The position numbers and the translations under genes were made by a program. Under the pieces are notes generated by a model. That model had not been told where the DNA came from. It saw only the letters and a program-made list of their open reading frames with translations, and made no database searches. A stretch of DNA of 13,453 nt from CAIVSN01 sp043778375. Its GTDB lineage: Bacteria; Patescibacteriota; Gracilibacteria; BD1-5; UBA2023. Every line of letters begins with the position of its first letter. Position 1 is the stretch's first letter. The DNA lies in NCBI GenBank assembly GCA_043778375.1, contig JAYWGH010000070.1, positions 1-13,453 on the forward strand. Direction: 5' to 3'. This document shows, piece by piece, positions 1 to 9,664 of this stretch.

Positions 1-145
1 GTACTACATCGGCCAGGTATACTTCCTGGGAAGTTAAAGCTTTAACCTCTGTAAGTTTCCTTAACGAGAGGACATCTCCTACAAAATATTGTAAGAAAAA
101 TCCTCTCGTCTTGTAGCGAGAGAGGGCTTTGAGTGGCGTGTTCAA
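1..145 (-). CDS. Possible 5' part of an unrecognised gene, running off the left edge
   Basis: A minus-strand frame stays open for 48 codons from a TTG at 145 to the window edge. An in-frame TAA at 149-151 blocks any earlier start. The translation begins MNTPLKALSRYKTRG and includes FFLQYFVGDVLSLRKL. I do not recognise it and see no Shine-Dalgarno sequence. A promoter-like pair lies about 95 bases upstream on the same strand, which would give a leadered transcript. With only two stop codons in this code, an open frame this short is expected by chance fairly often, and the same DNA can be read as a structured RNA ending near 96. Treat it as one of two alternatives. Confidence 0.25.
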   Translation of the reverse strand, partial: MNTPLKALSRYKTRGFFLQYFVGDVLSLRKLTEVKALTSQEVYLADVV

Positions 146-235
146 CTTTTACGCTCGTAACGCGCTCTCCACATCGAACAGATGCAGAGATTTTGAGTGT
201 TAACGAACATGAAAGGGTGACACACCTTTTCGTGC
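96..235 (-). ncRNA. Hairpin-rich leader or small structured RNA candidate
   Basis: Downstream of the promoter at 241-267 the minus-strand transcript would form successive hairpins. The first pairs AAAGGTG with CACCCTTT, with one bulged base and a TGT loop. The second is a ten-pair stem, TCTCTGCATC with GATGTGGAGA (two G-U pairs), around the loop TGTTC. The third pairs CTCTCG (117-122) with CGAGAG (103-108) around an 8-base loop and is followed by GA and five T (96-100), like an intrinsic terminator. I could not match it to tmRNA, 5S rRNA, SRP RNA or a known riboswitch. It may equally be the 5' leader of a gene leaving the left edge. Confidence 0.3.
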
Positions 236-240
236 CTCGA

Positions 241-267
241 ATTATAGAGAGAATCAGGTGAAGTCAA
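241..267 (-). promoter_or_regulatory. Sigma-70-like promoter pointing left
   Basis: On the minus strand, TTGACT (262-267) precedes a perfect TATAAT (241-246) with a 15-base spacer, or 16 bases if the hexamer is read as TTTGAC. No ATG lies within 10 bases of the -10 box, unlike other candidate promoters here, so the transcript would have a leader or be non-coding. It sits just past the terminator of the large minus-strand operon, as expected for a new transcription unit. Confidence 0.5.
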
Positions 268-324
268 ACGAGTATTCGGTCTCTTCACACACTTTTCACA
301 ATATAACAGGGGCTTTTGCTAATG

Positions 325-346
325 AAAAGCAAGCGCGATACGCGCT
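325..346 (-). terminator. Intrinsic terminator of the minus-strand operon
   Basis: The inverted repeat AGCGCG-TAT-CGCGCT (332-346) overlaps the stop codon of the pseudouridine synthase gene. On the minus strand it is followed by TGCTTTT (325-331). A second perfect hairpin, GCTTTT with AAAAGC around a 7-base loop (312-330), follows directly. A GC-rich 6-pair stem with a T-rich tail at the last gene of a co-directional series fits a rho-independent terminator. Confidence 0.55.
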
Positions 347-1064
347 ACCGGAGTTCTCGAGAATTTGCAAAAACTGTACGCTCAAGGAGTTTTTCTCGCT
401 CTGGAGCTGAAAGTCTCTGGTATCCACCTTCAGTGAGATTTCCGATTTCAATGTTCTCAATACGAATTCTCTTGAGCTTTTTTACATCATGACCTACCAC
501 CTCCACCATACGACGGATTTGGCGATTTTTCCCTTCCCGAAGAATAATAGTAAAAGATCCAGACGCAGCTCTTTTTACCTCTGCCGGCAATACTCGCTCA
601 CCGAGTACCTCAAGCGATCCACTCGAAAGTCGGCCGAGAGTCGCATCGTCAATCTTACCGTATACCTCAACGAGGTACTCCTTCTCATGCCCATACTTCG
701 GATGCATGAGATAATTTGAGAGTCGTCCGTCGTTTGTGAGGATGATGAGGCCTGTAGAGTCCTTATCGAGTCGTCCTATTGGAAATACCCGCTCTGGAAT
801 ATCCACAATATCGAGTATTCCAGTATCAAGGTGGCTCGCACATGTCGTCACAATTCCTCGGGGCTTATACATCTTATAGTAAACAAAAGCGGCAGTCTCG
901 AGCTTTGCCGCATCCCCTACCTTGATCTCATCCACCTCAGGATCGATCACCTGTCCGATGTGTGCTGTCTCTCCATTTACCGTCACGAGTCCTCGCGCTA
1001 TAAACTCCTCGGACTTACGACGAGAGGCAAATCCTGAGAGGGCGAGATATTTTTGCAGTTTCAT
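345..1064 (-). CDS. 16S/23S rRNA pseudouridine synthase, RsuA/RluB/RluE/RluF family
   Basis: The 239-aa protein isomerises a specific uridine in rRNA to pseudouridine. An S4 RNA-binding domain covers about residues 1-60 (MKLQKYLALSGFASRRKSEE). The catalytic motif GRLDKDSTGLIILTNDG starts at residue 97 with D100 as the expected catalytic aspartate, and the conserved GKNRQIRRM element follows near the C-terminus. The rRNA position modified cannot be told from sequence. I start at ATG 1064 rather than at longer in-frame options because the S4 domain begins there; the upstream extension runs into murB and shows no family similarity. It ends in TAG. It is one of three genes here with no UGA codon. 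It is the last gene of the minus-strand series, 25 bases after murB, with its own promoter-like pair in front and a terminator at its end. Confidence 0.9.
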   Translation of the reverse strand: MKLQKYLALSGFASRRKSEEFIARGLVTVNGETAHIGQVIDPEVDEIKVGDAAKLETAAFVYYKMYKPRGIVTTCASHLDTGILDIVDIPERVFPIGRLDKDSTGLIILTNDGRLSNYLMHPKYGHEKEYLVEVYGKIDDATLGRLSSGSLEVLGERVLPAEVKRAASGSFTIILREGKNRQIRRMVEVVGHDVKKLKRIRIENIEIGNLTEGGYQRLSAPEREKLLERTVFANSRELR

Positions 1065-1070
1065 AGAGAA

Positions 1071-1098
1071 AGTGTACGAGTGGTGGAAGTTATCGCAA
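1071..1098 (-). promoter_or_regulatory. Promoter candidate for the pseudouridine synthase gene, leaderless type
   Basis: On the minus strand, TTGCGA (1093-1098), a 16-base spacer and TACACT (1071-1076) lie just before the start codon, with 6 bases between the -10-like box and the ATG at 1062-1064. The -35-like box overlaps the murB stop codon. Each hexamer matches consensus at four of six positions. No Shine-Dalgarno is present, so transcription from here would give an essentially leaderless mRNA. Confidence 0.4.
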
Positions 1099-1971
1099 AT
1101 CGGGCGCACAAATAATGCGCACCTCTTCTTCGAGGGCGAGTCCAGTCCGAGCAAACACTCGAGACTTTGCCTCCTCGGCAAGGGCGAGAACATCTTGGTA
1201 GGTCGCTCCTCCGATATTTATAAAAAAGTTCGCGTGATGCTCAGAAATCTGCATTCCACCGATTTTGAGCCCCTTGAGTCCAGCTTCATCTATGAGTTTA
1301 CCCGCACTCGTACCGGTAGGATTTTTAAAATATGATCCACACGATGGACCAGGCGGCTGCTTGGTACGCCTGAGAGCTTGCATCTCCTCGATAGAAAGAC
1401 GTGTGTACTGGTTATCCGCCTGTATGAGTGCTGCGTTCCAGAGAGCACTGAGAACAACAATATCGGTTTGTCACTTGAGGCGAGACTCACGATACGAAAA
1501 CTCAAGATCTGTGGGTGTAAATTGAGAAATTTCACCCGTTGTAAGGGAGAGAACCTCTACAGATACGAGTATGTCTGATGTCGAGAGTCCAAAGCATCCC
1601 GCATTGCCAGTCACCGCACCTCCCACTGTCCCTGGAAGCCCAACCCAAGGAACCAGCGCTCTCGATCCAAACTCTAACAGACACTGAGTCGCGAGTGGAG
1701 AGACGAGCTCACCTGACGCGCTCCAAAGGGTATTTCATCGAGGCTCTACTCACTTGAGCCTGTGGCGTACGATGAGTCCTGGGAAATGATCAAACGCAAA
1801 TAGGCAATTGGTCCCTCCTCCGATATGAAGCATAGGGAGTCAATGATTTAGGACGATTTTTGTGATGCGTAGGAACTCGGGGATTTGCTCACGCTCCTTA
1901 AAGTCAAAAAACACCTCACTCGTAGCGGGAGTCTTAAATGCTGAGTACGCGATGACAGGTACTGGAGCCAT
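1090..1971 (-). CDS. murB: UDP-N-acetylenolpyruvoylglucosamine reductase
   Basis: This FAD enzyme reduces UDP-GlcNAc-enolpyruvate with NADPH to UDP-MurNAc in cytoplasmic peptidoglycan precursor synthesis. The 293-aa protein is seen only with UGA as Gly. Visible are the FAD-binding GGGTN (51-55), the GLPGTVGGAVTGNAGCFG stretch (111-128), YRESRLKG with R161 as the expected catalytic arginine, PSCGSYFKNP with the proton-donor serine S213, HHANFFINIG, and a glutamate-rich C-terminal LEEEVRII. UGA encodes G44, G74, G79 and G167. The family usually has Ala where C211 stands. Length and the YRxS / PSxGSxFKNP motifs suggest the Gram-positive type. Tryptophans (for example W83 and W109) are TGG. ATG 1971 lies three bases after the uvrA stop, suggesting translational coupling. 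Ends in TAA. Confidence 0.93.
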
Positions 1972-1974
1972 ATT

Positions 1975-4821
1975 TTAAGCCTTTGGATGACGAGCGAGGT
2001 GCGTGCGGAGTGCTGCGGCAGTATAGGAAGTTGGGTGCTTTGCGAGCTCCTGAGGAGTACCAGTCGAGATAAGCTCACCTCCGAGGTATCCACCCTCTGG
2101 ACCAATATCTATGAGATAGTCTGCAGCTGCGATAATATCAATATTATGCTCAATGATGAGGACAGTATTGCCCTTGTGGGTGAGCTTTTCGAGAATTTCG
2201 AGGAGCTTTTGAACATCACTAAAGTGGAGTCCAGTCGTTGGCTCATCGAGAATGTAGAGAGTTTTTGAGGTTGAACGCTTTGAGAGATCAAATGCAAGTT
2301 TGATACGCTGCGCCTCACCACCAGAGAGAGTTGGTGCCGACTGCCCGAGAGTAATATATCCAAGTCCTACCTCTACGAGGACACTTAGGATGCGGGCGAT
2401 ACGGGGGAAAGCTCCAAAAAACTCAAGTGCATCCTCACAGGTCATCGCGAGCACATCGGCGATCGTCTTCCCCTTAAACCTGATCTCGAGCGTCTCACGA
2501 TTGTACCTCGATCCTCCACAGGTCTCACAGGGTGCGAATACATCGGGGAGAAAGTGCATTTCAATCTTTTTCACTCAAGATCCCTCACAGGTCTCACATC
2601 GACCACCTCGAGTATTAAAACTAAATCTCCCTGGTCCAAACCCTCGCCTCTGAGCATCGAGGGTGCTCGCGTATACTTCTCGCACAAACGTAAATAGTCC
2701 AGTATAGGTCGCAATATTTGAGTGCGGGGTCTTCCCGATCGGAGACTGGTCAATGATGATGGTCTTGTCAAGCTGGTCGAGTCCAGTAATCGTCTTATAT
2801 TTTCCTGGCTCTGGTGCTTGATTTCCAAAAAATCGTACTGTTGCATTAGCGAGGATATCCATAACAAGAGAGGACTTCCCTGATCCTGACACTCCCGTCA
2901 CCCCAGTCATCTGCCCGAGTGGGATAGTAACTGAAATATTTTTGAGATTATTCTCGCTCGCGCCCTTGATCACGATTTCTCAAGTCTTTGGGGCAGTACT
3001 GAGCGTTCGGGCCACTCGCTTTCGCCCTGCGAGATAGTCACCTGTCTCACTCCCCTTGAACGCTAAAAGCTCAGGATAGGTCCCCGCAAATACGAGAGAG
3101 CCCCCGTGCACTCCGGCTCGTGGACCAATATCAATGATATAATCCGCCTGTGCCATAACCTCCTCATCGTGCTCTACCACTATCACCGTGTTCCCGATAT
3201 CCACGAGACGACGCATATTTTTGATGAGCATATCGTTGTCGCGCGGATGGAGTCCGATCGATGGCTCATCGAGAACATAGATGATCCCCTCGAGGCGTGA
3301 TCATATTTGGGTGGCAAGCCTAATGCGCTGAGACTCTCCTCCTGAGAGCGTATTGGCTCTCCGAGAGAGGGACATGTACGCAAGACCCACCCCCTCCAAA
3401 AATTCGAGGCGCTCAGAAATATTTTTGAGGATTGCCGCGGCCACCTTTTTTTGGCTCTCAGAAAACTCAAGTGCATTAAAAAATACTCGCGCCTCTTGCA
3501 CCGAGAGATCAGAGAGTTCGCCGATATGTTTGTCCCCGATCGTAATACTCAAGTACTCAGGTTTTAGTCGATATCCACTACAGCTCGGGCAGGGCATCTC
3601 TGTCACATACTGCGAAATACGCTTCATGAATGGATCAGCCGCATCTGTCTCTCGGTAGCGCCTGGTGAGCGTCGGGATAACTCCCTCATACTTTGAGCGG
3701 TAGGTACGACTTGGATCGCTGTACTTACTCTCAGGACTCACCTCATAGGTCTCGCCAGGGGTTCCTTCGAGTACGATCTTACGGTGCTTGGGGCTCAAGT
3801 CCTTGTACATAACATCCATCGGGAGTCCGTGGCGCTTTGCGACTTCCTCAAGTACTTTTGAATAGTACGGATGGGCTGCCCAAGGGAGAATCGCTCCTTC
3901 TCCGAGGGTGAGAGAGGGATTGATGACTTTTTCCTCGAGAAACGCCACTTGCGTCCCGAGTCCATGACAAGTCTCACACGCTCCATGATGAGAGTTAAAA
4001 GAAAAGTTTGAGATGGTGAGATCGGAGAGCTCGTGGTCACACAGAGGACAGGCAGCTGATTCTCGGTAGAGGGTTATTTTCTGTGTACCCAGCTCATATA
4101 TCGCGAGTTTTCACTCTCAAGCCTTGTATCCTGCGGCTATCGAGTCTCGCAGTCGTGTCGCCCACTCGGTTGTAGGAGCTACCACGAGTCGATCGAGTAC
4201 CACATATGCTTGTGTATTGGCTGGCGTTCTGCCTGCTAGTGCTGCATCACCAATACTATAGACCTCGGCCCCGATCTGGTAACGTACGAACCCACGATCG
4301 AGAACGCTTTTTTGGATAAAGCCATACTCCTCACCTCCGAGGGCACTCCCAACAGGGAAGAGTATGTGAAATTTAGCACCCTCTGTGAGTGCGAGGATTG
4401 CTCGCTCAATCTTCTCAGGAGTATCTTTGGCGAGGATCACCTCTGGATGATTTGGACAATGCTGTACCCCGAGAACTGTGTAGAGCAGTCGAAAATAATC
4501 ATATATCTCCGTAATCGTCCCTACTGTCGAGCGAGGGTTGGTGGATACCGTTTTCTGATGGATCGCAATCGTAGGTGAAAGTCCCCTAATCTCATCCACC
4601 TTGGTGTCGTCATTGATCGAGCTGATGATCATGCGAGCATAGGTCGAGAGGCTCTCGAGATATCGCCTCTGTCCCTCAGCGTAAATAGTGTCAAATGCAA
4701 GTGAGGACTTCCCGGATCCTGAGACCCCTGTGAGTACCACCAGAGCATTCTTAGGAATTTCAAGATTTATACCCTTGAGATTGTGGGTGCGTGCGCCGAG
4801 TATTGATATTGAATCTGACAT
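1975..4821 (-). CDS. uvrA: Excinuclease ABC subunit A
   Basis: UvrA is the damage-sensing ATPase that loads UvrB in nucleotide excision repair. The 948-aa product (E. coli 940) is complete when UGA is Gly. The first ABC half has Walker A GVSGSGKSS (about 32-40), signature LSGGESQ (about 492-498) and Walker B YVLDEPSIGLH (about 515-525). The second half has Walker A GVSGSGKSS (643-651), signature LSGGEAQ (832-838) and Walker B LYILDEPTTGLH (855 onward). Two four-cysteine zinc modules are intact: C258/C261 with C282/C285, and C742/C745 with C765/C768. UGA encodes G235, G237, G507, G614 and G749. G235 and G237 form a conserved Gly-Glu-Gly, and G507 ends the first signature helix. It starts at ATG 4821 and ends in TAA. 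It follows comF by 42 bases, with a promoter-like pair between. Confidence 0.97.
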
Positions 4822-4829
4822 AGCGCGCT

Positions 4830-4857
4830 AGTATAGGGGATTCTAACCGAGGGACAA
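4830..4857 (-). promoter_or_regulatory. Promoter candidate for uvrA, leaderless type
   Basis: On the minus strand, TTGTCC (4852-4857), a 16-base spacer and TATACT (4830-4835) precede the uvrA ATG by 8 bases. The -10 box matches consensus at five of six positions, in DNA that is not AT-rich. No Shine-Dalgarno is seen. Initiation about 7 bases past the -10 box would place the 5' end at or next to the start codon. This could give uvrA-murB expression independent of the upstream genes. Confidence 0.5.
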
Positions 4858-4863
4858 ATTTAG

Positions 4864-5538
4864 TTATATTTTCTCTCCTGATTGGGATTTACGGGCCAGA
4901 ATAAGCGCGTATATCTGCGTATATCCAAGCGCCCTGAGAACCCCACTGTACGCCGCGAGAGTGGCGCCAGTGGAAATCACATCATCAATGATAATCACGC
5001 TCCCGGATATCACCTCTTTCGCCCAGGGCTTTTTGTAAAAGATTGGTTGACTAAGTTTGCGTGCCTCTTTGGTCTTATGAGCCTGATGTCCCGAGCTCCA
5101 CGGACACCAAAAATTCTGAGTTACCCTGAGTCCCCGTGTCTTCTCGAGTATTCGCGCGAGAACATGTGTTTGATTAAATCCGCGAGAAATATATCTATTT
5201 ATCCCCATAGGAATGAATGTGATATCGGGTTGTACGCCTCATGGGATAGCTGACAGTAGGAGTATGAGTCCCTCCTGAAGACTCGGCTCAAAGACCGCGA
5301 GAGCGCGATGATCCCCTGTATACTTTGCGCGCTCGAGTTGGTCAGCGAGTGCAAAAGAATACTCGCTACATACCACTATTACCGAGATACCCTGGAGGTC
5401 ACCTACACTATGATAGAGGTCTGTGAGGTTTTGTGGAGCGGGTACACACTCATATCGGGCGTGAGGTTCTATCCCGGTAACCTCTCGGAGAATCGCAGTG
5501 ATCCAAGCCCTGAGATTAGTTGAAACCAAGGAGCCCAA
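4864..5538 (-). CDS. comF: ComF-like phosphoribosyltransferase (competence protein F family)
   Basis: The 224-aa protein has a C-terminal type I phosphoribosyltransferase fold with the PRPP-binding loop VIIIDDVISTGAT, and the ComF-typical SRGFNQTHVLARIL. The preceding CSEYSFALADQLERAKYTGD resembles the segment before the ComF catalytic domain. ComF proteins are linked to DNA uptake and single-strand DNA handling; the reaction here is unknown. The N-terminal CxxC zinc motif common in the family is not evident. One UGA glycine (5239-5241) joins two pieces. The start is uncertain: an in-frame TAG at 5542-5544 limits it, leaving TTG 5538 or TTG 5529, both overlapping the end of pepA by 14-23 bases. 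The overlap implies coupling with pepA. Ends in TAA. Confidence 0.85.
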
Positions 5539-6934
5539 TAGCTATATTTGTACCAAATCCTGTAGCATTTTCTGGATATACCCCTCGAGCCTTGGGGAGG
5601 TATGCAGGCCCTGCGATATCCAGATGTGCATACTGCGTATGCTCTGGTACAAAATTTTGGATGAATGCCGCCCCAAGGCTCGCCCCTGCCATATAGGACT
5701 TAGTGTGATTTTTGAAGTCAGCATACGTGGCCTTAGTCGCCTCAATCATGTGATCATCGAGTGGGAGTCTCCAAACCTGCTCTTGATCTCGCGTTGCAAG
5801 AGTAGTGATCTCAGTGGCAAGGCTCTCGCTTTTGCTCATGAGTCCAGCGTAGTTATAGCCGAGAGCCGACATACATGCACCAGTAAGAGTTGCAAATGTG
5901 ACAATACTCTTTGGAGTATACTCCGCTCATACATACGATACAAGGTCCCCAAGTACAAGCCTCCCTTCCGCGTCTGTATGATGCACTTCGACTGTTTTTC
6001 CTGAGTGGGAAGTGAGGATATCGAGAGGTTTAAATGCACTCCCTCAGAGCATATTTTCAACCAAACCAATAGCTCCAACAAATCCATCCTGAATATCACA
6101 GATGCCATCTGCATACCAAAAGGCACCCACTACTGTGGCAGCCCCCGCCATATCCATCTTCATATCGTGCATGCCGGTATCAGGCTTTATCTGGACACCT
6201 CCAGCATCAAAGGTAACCCCCTTGCCAACGAGTGCCCGCTTATATCCAGGGGTGCTCCCGCGTCGCTCAAAAGTCATCACCCTCGGAAATATATCAGAGC
6301 CCGCACCCACTCATAGGAGGAGTCCAAATCCCTGCCTTTCAAGCTCAACTAACTCAAGCACCTTTACCTGAGTATTTTTCCATGGGAGCATCTGTATGAT
6401 CGCCTGGAGCTTTTGTGGGTTTTTGAGATTTGGAGGGAGATTGACCAGGTCTCTCACGAGCCAGTGAGATTCTATGCGTCGGCAAATCTGGGTAAATTCA
6501 CTCTGCGCTATAGGCTGCCCGGAGAAGGTGATCGTATTGAACTCATGACTCTGAACACTCGAAATTTTTGGAAAGCTATAGAGTGCCAGCCCAACTACCT
6601 CTAAAATTCTTGTACTGTCAAGACCAGGAGCGATAAAAACTCCTTTCAAATCCTTCAGTAAACGGGCTGTATCCGCTATCTCGAAATATGCTTTCTCAGA
6701 CTTTTCTCAAACGAGTATATACGTCTGTGTATACGTCCCATGGGGTATACTTATAACTTGTACTACTATTTCTTTCTTCATTTGATATTTTGAGAGTATC
6801 TCTCGAGTCATATCGGTTATAACTCCTCTCGGGAGATCATCTAGACCCTGAAAAATAAAGAGGGTATCCATCTCAGGGACTACATCACCAAGTCGAAAAA
6901 GTAGTTTTCTCGGAAGCATAGGGAATAGAGTCAT
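5516..6934 (-). CDS. pepA: Leucyl aminopeptidase, M17 family
   Basis: This 472-aa cytosolic dizinc exopeptidase releases N-terminal residues from peptides. With UGA as Gly the M17 catalytic domain is complete: VGKGVTFDAGGVQIKP (K238, D243, catalytic K250), DMKMDMAGAATV (D261) and TDAEGRLVL (D321, E323, catalytic R325), then FATLTGAC and a C-terminal AHLDIAGPA. These correspond to the metal ligands and catalytic Lys/Arg of E. coli PepA, with near-identical spacing. The N-terminal domain is divergent, as is usual. UGA encodes G76, G208, G297 and G336. ATG 6934 is separated from the stop of the upstream membrane-protein gene by a single base (TAA-T-ATG), so translation is probably coupled. The C-terminus overlaps comF. 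In some bacteria PepA also binds DNA; nothing here tests that. Ends in TAA. Confidence 0.94.
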
Positions 6935-6935
6935 A

Positions 6936-8132
6936 TTATTTTTTACGAATTTGAAGAAAGGATATGAATAAAACTCAAGAAAGCATCAGAAGAATACAAG
7001 AAATTTGGAGTACTCACTGAAATCCAACTGTAAAAAAGTAGTATACAATGTTTACGAGCAAACTCGCTATTGCAAAGATCTGAAATATATATCCATCATA
7101 CTGATAGCTTTTCAGTGAGATACGAGAAGCAAAAATATATACTCAACTCAAGAAAATACTATAGAATAAAAAACTCAAGAGACTTGTAGGAAAAGAACCG
7201 ATTGCCCAGATAAGCAGTATGGGAGTACACCCTGCTACAATTAAACTTGGATAATTTTCAAATCTAGTGTGAACATACACATTAAAAATTATCCCAATAA
7301 GTATACTTATCCAGTCAATCCACTGAGATTGTCCAACAAAGACTCCATACCAGAGAATAGTAAGTCCAAGATATGTACACAGAAGCGCACTACTTCGAAT
7401 GATCGGTCGAGTGCCCTGAAGTTGTTTAATACCAGCAAACTCAAAACTTAGTACTCAAAATACTACTAAAAGCACCGCAGTCCCCAGTATGGTTGTTTTA
7501 AAAAAAACATGGAGGAGCAAGATACTTGCAACCATAATAATTCCTGTGAGTAAGTACGCTGTGAATACTTGTCCTTTTGTGAGAGAACTCTGAATTGAGA
7601 ATCATAAATTAATAATAAGTATCATCAAAAATATTATCTGCAAAAGCCATCAATCTGACAATCATATGACTAGGATCCCTCCAATGAATCATACAAAAAG
7701 AAGATTTGTGAGAAATAACTTTTCGTAGACCTGATTACTTAGAATATTAAAGAATTGTACTCAAACAGAAAGAGCAAGAATCCCTATAAACAAATAAATA
7801 ACCAAGCTTACGAAGGTTTGTTCTATAACTTGAGATACTGTCCAAAGAATTCCTATTATAGCGAAGTAAAAAAGTATAAGTGCTATGGTGAGAATATGTT
7901 TTTGAAAAAGTGCAAGAGAAGACCTTCTTATTTTTTTAGTATGGATAAGTTCTATGCTCTTTTTCTGCTCTTCAGAATTTTTTCAGGATTTCTTTAGAGA
8001 AAATGCCAATGGGGAAAAGAAGACAAATCCACAGATACCCATAACTAGAAATAGAATTGAGAGAATAATAGAATCAAGAAAATAAAATCCTACTGCAAAG
8101 AAAATGTGTACCACGAGAAAAAGTACAAACAT
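6936..8132 (-). CDS. Polytopic membrane protein of unknown function, ten UGA-Gly codons
   Basis: A 398-aa protein appears only with UGA as glycine; under the standard code no long frame exists here. I checked the frame codon by codon from ATG 8132 to TAA 6936-6938 with no TAA or TAG inside. It has about 14 hydrophobic segments, beginning MFVLFLVVHIFFAVGFYF, with one main charged loop near residues 47-78 (lysine- and glutamate-rich) and a basic C-terminal tail ending LQIRKK. Ten of about 30 glycines are UGA, several inside membrane segments. I do not recognise the family; a transporter, flippase or polytopic scaffold is possible but unsupported. ATG 8132 follows the upstream stop by one base (TAA-A-ATG), and its stop precedes pepA by one base. 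The DNA is more AT-rich than pepA-uvrA. Confidence 0.85.
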
Positions 8133-8133
8133 T

Positions 8134-9474
8134 TTAAAAATTGACGAGCAGTATTGTAGTCATGAATGCAAATAGAGTTGAGACACCGAGCAATGCGGAG
8201 AGTTTATCTACTTTACGGAAAAGATTACCAAAAAGCGTGAGAACAGAAAAGAAAAGAAGAATAGTTATTATTTTTTCAGGTAAACCTGGATTAAATATAG
8301 CATGCAAGCAGAGAGAAAGAGTCACTCAAGCAACTATATACTGAGTAAAGTGTGCAATCCATCTTATTCAAACAAGGAGAATCTCTGAATAATAGGTGAC
8401 CCCTTTTACAACACGAGAGTATGAAAATGTTTTTCCAAGAACCCTTGATCGCGTAATGAGGATATTTTGCTCGAGAAGACGTTTCTTTAGTCGAAGTCTC
8501 TCTTTTTTTTCGCCACTTGAAAAGAAGAGTTTCCTGATCTCCCTTTTTACTAAAGAAAGTCGCTCTTCATAGATAGACAACTCTCGAGCATTTTTATAGT
8601 AAGTGAATGTATCTTTATCTGCCTTCTCTACTCAAGGTTGAACCTCTTGATCTTTTGGGAAAATTTCGCCCAGTAAGGTGGTTATTTTATTCTTAAAACT
8701 TTCTCAACTCCCTCCAACTCTCTTGCTTGAACCAACTCACTTGAGGAGAGAATTTGTCTCTTTTATAAATTCAGCTTTTCTCTGTTCCAAAGCATCTCCT
8801 TGAATTTCAATTTCTAACTGTCCAATTTTTAAAAGCGCCGCTTCTCCTATTAACTTTAACTTATCTATATTTGTCCCTTGTTTTGATTGCTTAAGAGCAA
8901 TAAGAAGCTTCGCTAGTCGCTCTAGTTGATCTAGAGGAAAGGAATCTTTTTGATGTGTAATAAGGTTTTCAATTTTTAGGCAAATTTTTTCAATGAGTCA
9001 TTGGTACCTTTCTACTTCTCTCTGAAGTGGTCCTTTGGGAACAGTATTATTTTTATCTCAAGATGTTTCTAAAACAGGCTCAGTAATCTTACTATACTTC
9101 TTTGACTCAAAGTATACCTCCTTTACTTTTGCAGTAACATAAGCTCTTTCGTCTTCTGTTGAATCTATATTTTCGTACAGACTCTCTACAGTATAGCTAA
9201 GTCCATCTGTAAGTTTTTTGTAAGCACGTAGTATATCAGGGGCATATATTTGCCCTTTTTTGCTCTCAGCTCCAGACTTTACCTGAAAATAAAACAATTT
9301 ATTTTGTGATTTTGATTCTTGTGATAACTCAGACTCTCCTCACCTTTCCTGTATTTCAATTATAGAATATCCTTGAATATGAAGACTTGAGCGAGCCTCT
9401 TCTATTGTAGCATGCTGCACAGAGAGATTTACTTTCTGATTGTTTTTTGCAGCGACGACTTGAAATAATTTCAT
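8134..9474 (-). CDS. Unknown membrane protein with a PilC/GspF-like N-terminal module
   Basis: The 446-aa protein needs eight UGA codons read as Gly. Residues 1-44 (starting MKLFQVVAAKNNQKVNL, with ATIEEARSSLHIQGYSIIEI) resemble the small alpha/beta module at the N-terminus of type II secretion/type IV pilus F proteins, where a short modified-substrate-like strand pair precedes EEAxxxLxxxGyxixxI. The usual PilC cytoplasmic helical repeats are not evident. Instead there is a long charged helical region (about 55-240), a Gly/Ser-rich linker (245-258) and a second charged helical stretch. At the C-terminus are three hydrophobic segments (about 371-393, 401-417 and 425-446), ending at LLVNF. It ends in TAA, with the next gene starting one base later. 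A role in envelope or pilus assembly is inference from the N-terminal likeness only. Confidence 0.8.
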
Positions 9475-9489
9475 GGAAGATTCTATCTT

Positions 9490-9657
9490 TTAGTGTTTAC
9501 TAGTAGGTATATCTCTTTTTAAGATATTTAAGAAGTCTTTTATTTGTTTCCCCGTAAAACCAGCAACAATTTCTTTTGCACCCTCAAGGGCCTTTGTTAA
9601 CTCATTCGAGCTAATGTGTGGGTTTGCCCCTAAAGTCTCTTTTGAATTATGAATCAT
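9490..9657 (-). CDS. Small 55-aa protein of unknown function
   Basis: A short frame from ATG 9657 to TAA 9490-9492 fills the gap between the 104-aa gene (stop 8 bases upstream) and the 446-aa gene (start 15 bases downstream). The product, MIHNSKETLGANPHISS followed by an amphipathic NELTKALEGAKEIVAGFTG and a basic C-terminus ending PTSKH, has no membrane segment or cysteine. A perfect TATAAT (9665-9670 on the minus strand) ends 7 bases before its ATG. It contains no UGA. I do not recognise it. Position, strand and spacing support a real gene; its short length keeps confidence moderate. Confidence 0.55.
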   Translation of the reverse strand: MIHNSKETLGANPHISSNELTKALEGAKEIVAGFTGKQIKDFLNILKRDIPTSKH

Positions 9658-9664
9658 ATAAAAG

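Noticed and set aside
489..6371. Several open frames of 60-170 codons on the plus strand opposite the pseudouridine synthase, uvrA, comF and pepA genes.
   Set aside because: They lie antisense to well-supported genes, overlap one another and show no recognisable domains; they are frame shadows of codon bias.
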